Source of the DNA: Brevibacillus brevis
GTDB taxonomy: Bacteria > Bacillota > Bacilli > Brevibacillales > Brevibacillaceae
Length of the DNA: 64,000 nucleotides
Direction of reading: 5' to 3'
NCBI RefSeq assembly: GCF_900637055.1
Contig: NZ_LR134338.1
Location: 970,501 to 1,034,500, forward strand
Below the pieces are notes generated by a model, which saw nothing but the letters and a program-made list of their open reading frames with translations, had not been told where the DNA came from and searched no databases. Shown here one piece after another: positions 60,284 through 64,000 of the stretch; within the stretch, counting starts at the first letter, position 1; every line of letters begins with the position of its first letter. Both the position numbers and the translations under genes were made by a program.

Positions 60284-60922
60284 GTGATACGTATGACAAA
60301 CGAAGGAACGTCCACTCGTGATCAAATCCTGCACATGCTCAAAGTCAAAGGTTCACTCCCTGTCAGCGACATGGCCGTCGAGCTAGGGATTACGGAAATG
60401 GCGGTACGCCGTCATTTGAACACCCTGGAGAGAGATAATTTGATCAAGTCTACGCTTGTTCGCCAAGCGATGGGACGCCCAACGAATGTTTATTCATTGT
60501 CGCAGGAAGCAGACGAACTGTTCCCGCGCAATTATTCTCATTTGACATTAGATTTTTTACAAGACATAAAGGAAATCGACGGTTTGTCCAAAATAGAGAT
60601 GCTATTTAGACGCCGCGAGAATCGCTTGGAGGAGACTTATCGCTCCCACATGCAAGGCGACTTGGAAAATCGTGTAGCAAAGCTGGCCGAGCTGCAAAAC
60701 GATAAAGGCTATATGGTGGAATGGGAAAAGGACGAAAATGGAGACGGCTATCGGATCCAGGAGTTCAATTGCCCAATCTCGCAAGTAGCTCGTGAATTCA
60801 ACCAAGCGTGTAGCTGTGAGCTGTCCTTGTTCCGTCGGGTTTTGAAAGCCAATGTCGAGCAAACCACGTGCATGGCAAAAGGCGGAGACAAATGCGTGTT
60901 TCACATCAAGGAAGCGAAATAA
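60284..60922 (+). CDS. SufR-like iron-sulfur HTH regulator
   Basis: 212 residues, GTG 60284 or ATG 60293 (GGGAGAAAGG upstream). The N-terminal winged helix is STRDQILHMLKVKGSLPVSD, then ELGITEMAVRRHLNTLERDN. The C-terminal ~60 residues contain five Cys: NCPISQVAREFNQACSC, TTCMAKGGDKC. This Cys group resembles SufR and related ArsR/DeoR-like regulators that bind an Fe-S cluster and control cluster biosynthesis genes. No suf genes are nearby, so targets are elsewhere. Confidence 0.78.
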   Translation: MIRMTNEGTSTRDQILHMLKVKGSLPVSDMAVELGITEMAVRRHLNTLERDNLIKSTLVRQAMGRPTNVYSLSQEADELFPRNYSHLTLDFLQDIKEIDGLSKIEMLFRRRENRLEETYRSHMQGDLENRVAKLAELQNDKGYMVEWEKDENGDGYRIQEFNCPISQVAREFNQACSCELSLFRRVLKANVEQTTCMAKGGDKCVFHIKEAK

Positions 60923-60938
60923 ACGGTCCATAACGAAA

Positions 60939-60967
60939 GTCCACTCGAATCGGGTGGATTTTTTTCT
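60939..60967 (+). terminator. Terminator of the SufR-like gene
   Basis: TCCACTCGA and TCGGGTGGA arms followed by a long T run. Confidence 0.75.
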
Positions 60968-61079
60968 TTTGTTTACAAGAATTTCCTGATGCGCAGGTAC
61001 AGGATTCGGTTAAGGCCCTGTGCCTTTTTTTCTATAATCAAGCAGGCATTAAGTACCTTTTTGCTCCATTCTAGCAATC

Positions 61080-61107
61080 TTAATGTTGTTTTAACGTTTT
61101 CTTTATG
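61080..61107 (+). promoter_or_regulatory. Pho-box-like repeat array
   Basis: TTAATG (61080), TTAACG (61091) and TTTATG (61102) start exactly 11 bp apart. This is the layout of PhoP sites in Bacillus (TT(A/C/T)A(C/T)A repeats at 11 bp) and lies ~135-160 nt before a secreted phosphoesterase gene. Confidence 0.5.
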
Positions 61108-61241
61108 TTGGACATTTACTATTTATGGTGTAAAAAACAACAAAAAACACAGAAAAACAACAGAAAGGCGGAATGATATCAGGATAATACTGGTTAACCG
61201 GATAGCCGTCGTGACGAAAAACAGATGAGGAGAGATCCGTA

Positions 61242-62483
61242 ATGAAAAAAATGGTATCAAGTATAGCCGCTTCTGCCATCTTGTTGGGTGGAATCCTGCC
61301 AGTCGTTGATTCCGCTCATGCAAATGACAAATTTTCTGAGAAAAAGATGACGATGACATTTGACGTGATCAGTGACATCCAAGGTGACCTCCGAGATTTT
61401 GGTCACGTTTTGCGAGACATCAATGAGGAAAATCCAAAGTCCGAAGCGCTGATCATTAACGGTGATATTACTCCTCGCGGCTACGATTTTGAATATCAAG
61501 CCGTGCAAGATGTGCTCGATAAAAATCCTCACCCTGACAACGTGTGGTACAGCATCGGTAATCATGAGTTTTATGTGCCGAAGTGGAAGAATCCCCAAAC
61601 GCTTGCACAAAGTACCTGGCCAAACGGCACAACGGAAGAAGAGTTGTTCGATAACTTCTACCAATTCAGCGGAGAAGACAAGGTTTATCACCAAAAAGAA
61701 ATCAATGGATATCCCTTTCTCTTCCTCGGCACAGAAAAATACATGAAATACCACGATCCAAAATTGTGGGATGAAGTATACATGAGCGACGAGCAACTGG
61801 ATTGGCTGAAAGAAAATCTGAAGCATTACAGCAAGCAGGACAAGAATAAGCCCATTTTCGTATTCTCCCACCATGTGCTTCCGGACAGTGTCTCCGGCTC
61901 CAGACAAAATCCATACTTGAACGATTACCTGAATGTGGACGAGCTCCTTGACATCTTGAAAGACTACCCGCAAGTCGTTTTCTTCACGAGTCACACCCAT
62001 TGGGATCTGAACCTTCCGGACTGGGCAGGCAAAAAGAAAGTCAAAGGCGGAGACAAACGCGGTTTTACCGTCGTAAACACGGGCGGCATTGAAACGGGAT
62101 GGATGTCAGCTGGTCCAGACGGCGGCGAAAAAGTCACGCCGGATGGAGGGGCTTTCAAGCAAGGGCTGCGCTTGCAAGTGTACGGTGATGATGTCGTCAT
62201 CCAAGCGTATGACTATCAACACGACAAAGTAATTAAGAAGCTCGGCATCCGTAATGGAAAAATCGAGCAGTTGGCGCCGGATGTACAGGCAGATGATGAT
62301 GATAATGTGCTTGTCAACGCGACGCAATACATGGAGTACGCAGTTGGCAAGCAAAAAAACTGGCGGGATTTTGATCCCGAAAATCCTCCGACATTTCCAG
62401 GAAACCAGGTCGTGTATGTCCGTCATAAAGGGGAAATGAACCTGGAAGACGGCACGCCAATGATGGTCAAATTCAAGAAATAA
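61242..62483 (+). CDS. Secreted metallophosphoesterase
   Basis: 413 residues, ATG after GAGGAGAGATCCGTA. A signal peptide (KMVSSIAASAILLGGILPVV, cleavage near AHA-N) precedes a calcineurin-like catalytic domain: FDVISDIQGDLRDF, LIINGDITPRG, WYSIGNHEFYVP, FVFSHHVLP and FFTSHTHWDLNLP. The C-terminal ~130 residues are a beta domain. It probably hydrolyses extracellular phosphate esters or nucleotides. The Pho-box-like repeats upstream suggest induction under phosphate limitation. Confidence 0.88.
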   Translation: MKKMVSSIAASAILLGGILPVVDSAHANDKFSEKKMTMTFDVISDIQGDLRDFGHVLRDINEENPKSEALIINGDITPRGYDFEYQAVQDVLDKNPHPDNVWYSIGNHEFYVPKWKNPQTLAQSTWPNGTTEEELFDNFYQFSGEDKVYHQKEINGYPFLFLGTEKYMKYHDPKLWDEVYMSDEQLDWLKENLKHYSKQDKNKPIFVFSHHVLPDSVSGSRQNPYLNDYLNVDELLDILKDYPQVVFFTSHTHWDLNLPDWAGKKKVKGGDKRGFTVVNTGGIETGWMSAGPDGGEKVTPDGGAFKQGLRLQVYGDDVVIQAYDYQHDKVIKKLGIRNGKIEQLAPDVQADDDDNVLVNATQYMEYAVGKQKNWRDFDPENPPTFPGNQVVYVRHKGEMNLEDGTPMMVKFKK

Positions 62484-62538
62484 CAAGGTCTTAAACCATT
62501 GAAATCGTGGCTTTAAGTGGAAGAGACTAGACAAAAAG

Positions 62539-62573
62539 CAGGAAGCGGCTGAAGGCCGTTTCCTGTTTTTTTG
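62539..62573 (+). terminator. Terminator of the phosphoesterase
   Basis: CAGGAAGCGGC and GCCGTTTCCTG arms, then TTTTTTT. Confidence 0.85.
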
Positions 62574-62654
62574 CGATAGGTAGGACGAAGGTTTACACTA
62601 AGAGGGGAGAGCTTGTACAACCGGCTTACTACAACAGATGGGAGATGGAACAAC

Positions 62655-63434
62655 GTGAAACAATATAAAGGCTACTTGCTTGATCTGGATGGAACAATTT
62701 ATCGGGGAAAAGAAGCGATTCCGGGAGCAGCAGCATTCATCACCCACTTAAAAACTCATCAGATTCCGTATTTGTTCCTGACCAACAATTCTTCAGCCTC
62801 TGCACAGCACGTCGCAGAACGGCTGGTAGCAATGGGCATAGAAGCACAAGCTCGGGACGTGTATACCACGAGCATGGCGACCGCTACCTATTTACGAGAG
62901 CAGGCACCAGCGGGTACACGCGTCTACGTGATTGGAGAGGCAGGCTTGCATGATCAGCTGACGGATGCAGGCTATGTGATGACAGAAGAAGATCCGGCTT
63001 ATGTCATTGTCGGGATCGATCGTGCGTTTACGTATGAAAAACTGGCGATCGCTGCACGTGCTATCCGTGCAGGAGCAACTTTTATCGCTACAAATGCAGA
63101 TGCTGCCCTGCCGACAGATGCTGGTCTGTTCCCCGGCAATGGTTCACTGGTGGCAGCCGTCTCTGTTGCCTCCGCGACCAAACCTATAGTGATTGGCAAA
63201 CCGGAGTCCATCATCGTCCGTTACGCTCTGAATCAGCTTGGTACTGCAGCGGCTGACACGCTGATCGTCGGGGACAATTTGTATACGGACATTGAGGCAG
63301 GTGCCAACAGCGGCTTGGACAGCTTGCTCGTTTTGACCGGCTATTCCACACGCGAAGAAGCAGACAAGCATCATGCTGCGCCTACCCATATTGCGGTAGA
63401 CTTGCCTGAATGGCAGCGACGAATCTCACTATGA
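62655..63434 (+). CDS. yutF: HAD-IIA phosphatase YutF
   Basis: 259 residues from GTG 62655, with GGGAGATGG about 8-10 nt upstream; the upstream in-frame ATG has no site. HAD motifs: GYLLDLDGTIYRGKEAIPGA, LFLTNNSSASA, GKPESIIVRYALNQLG and VGDNLYTDIEAGANSGLDSL. It is a NagD/AraL-type sugar-phosphate or nucleotide phosphatase. It converges on yutG with a 6-nt overlap of the two ends. Confidence 0.88.
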   Translation: MKQYKGYLLDLDGTIYRGKEAIPGAAAFITHLKTHQIPYLFLTNNSSASAQHVAERLVAMGIEAQARDVYTTSMATATYLREQAPAGTRVYVIGEAGLHDQLTDAGYVMTEEDPAYVIVGIDRAFTYEKLAIAARAIRAGATFIATNADAALPTDAGLFPGNGSLVAAVSVASATKPIVIGKPESIIVRYALNQLGTAAADTLIVGDNLYTDIEAGANSGLDSLLVLTGYSTREEADKHHAAPTHIAVDLPEWQRRISL

Positions 63435-63944
63435 TTCTGCGCATTCTTCCTGCTGCTTCTGGCGGTGGGCAATGCGGCTGGAGGCGGCGGCTGCGACCGC
63501 TCCGACGAGATCGTCCAAAAAAGTATGGACACCAAAACGCTTGTCGTTGAGTTCGGCGAGTTTGCCGTGCTTCAGCTTGTCTACATAACCGAAGTTGGTG
63601 AATCCGATGCTCCCGTACAGGTTGACGATGGCGAGGGCGAGTACCTCGTCTATGCCGTATAGCGGCTCGTCTGTTTCAATAATCGCCTGGAGCGGGGGCA
63701 GCAGCTGCTTTTGTTCTGCGAGGATGTCGAGCTGAATCCCGGTCAGCAACGCATTTTGGACCTCGCGTTTTTTCAAGACGGACGCCACACTGTCGAGACA
63801 CAGGTCCAAGGAGATGTCCGGGATGTATTTCGACTGCAGGAACATGACAATTTCAGCAATGTCGTTCAGACTGACTCCTCGTTTTTCCAAAAGCTCAATA
63901 ACGAAGTCCAGACAACTCTCGCTATTTAGTGGATGCTCACTCAT
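63429..63944 (-). CDS. yutG: Phosphatidylglycerophosphatase A-like protein YutG
   Basis: 171 residues from ATG 63944, with AGGAGG about 10 nt upstream; the longer frame has no support. The PgpA-type pattern is present: ALLTGIQLDILAEQKQLLPP, GIDEVLALAIVNLYGSIGFT, NFGYVDKLKHGKLAEL and HTFLDDLVGAVAAA. Canonical PgpA has membrane helices; this soluble-looking branch is the YutG group in Bacillus, which affects phosphatidylglycerol levels but whose chemistry is less certain. Confidence 0.8.
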   Translation of the reverse strand: MSEHPLNSESCLDFVIELLEKRGVSLNDIAEIVMFLQSKYIPDISLDLCLDSVASVLKKREVQNALLTGIQLDILAEQKQLLPPLQAIIETDEPLYGIDEVLALAIVNLYGSIGFTNFGYVDKLKHGKLAELNDKRFGVHTFLDDLVGAVAAAASSRIAHRQKQQEECAES

Positions 63945-64000
63945 GCTTGTGGTTCCTCCTTTTTCACGTGCGTGTTCAAAAAGTCGACTTTTCAGCACCC

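Overview
The window looks like the chromosome of a Gram-positive endospore former of the Brevibacillus/Paenibacillaceae type. The evidence is a gerA-type germination operon, sporulation genes (yunB, lytH, a yhcN/ylaJ-type lipoprotein), strong GGAGG ribosome binding sites with many TTG/GTG starts, a SigW-type promoter, and a gene neighbourhood matching the Bacillus subtilis yut/yun region (yunF-E-D-C, yunB, lytH, lipA, yutC, yutD, yutE, yutF, yutG) split up by inserted genes. No tRNA, rRNA, CRISPR array or intact insertion sequence was seen. Layout: 1-3600 is the end of a prophage or phage-tail particle locus: two carbohydrate-active tail proteins, then a lysis cassette of XhlA-like protein, holin and DUF1906 lysin. 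3600-10400 is an AT-rich accessory island of small, mostly unrecognised genes: a secreted protein, an orphan ParR-like protein divergent from a phage-type HTH regulator, an integrase remnant, a 48-residue zinc-ribbon protein, a free-standing EF-Tu domain III-like protein, and a run of very small membrane proteins on the minus strand. 10400-29200 is ordinary chromosome: Nudix hydrolase, EamA exporter divergent from a MocR regulator, SigW-type yuaF-floT membrane stress operon, a decayed polysaccharide deacetylase, aspartokinase, JAMM protease-like protein, yunF-yunE-yunD-yunC, DUF2804, HD-GYP, CorA, HemAT and a cysteine dioxygenase-like protein. 29200-30800 carries an MFS exporter with an unusual leader: a promoter, an intrinsic terminator, an 11-codon open frame and a hairpin that buries the exporter's ribosome binding site, which resembles antibiotic-inducible attenuation. 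31700-37400 holds a signalling cassette: substrate-binding protein, membrane histidine kinase and sigma-54 activator, followed by two upstream-activator-like repeats and a good -24/-12 promoter in front of a two-haem cytochrome c lipoprotein. 39270-43340 is the riboflavin operon ribD-ribE-ribBA-ribH, preceded by two complete tandem FMN riboswitches, each with its own terminator. 43466-47176 is a gerA-type germinant receptor operon whose first gene appears to start at CTG. 47200-63998 holds an aldehyde dehydrogenase with its TetR regulator, lytH, a DJ-1 family protein, yhaO-yhaN, lipA, yutC, yutD, a glycine-rich repeat protein, DUF3055, glpX, yutE, a SufR-like Fe-S regulator, a secreted metallophosphoesterase with a Pho-box-like repeat array, yutF and yutG. 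All product names come from recognising motifs and family patterns by eye; no database search was possible.
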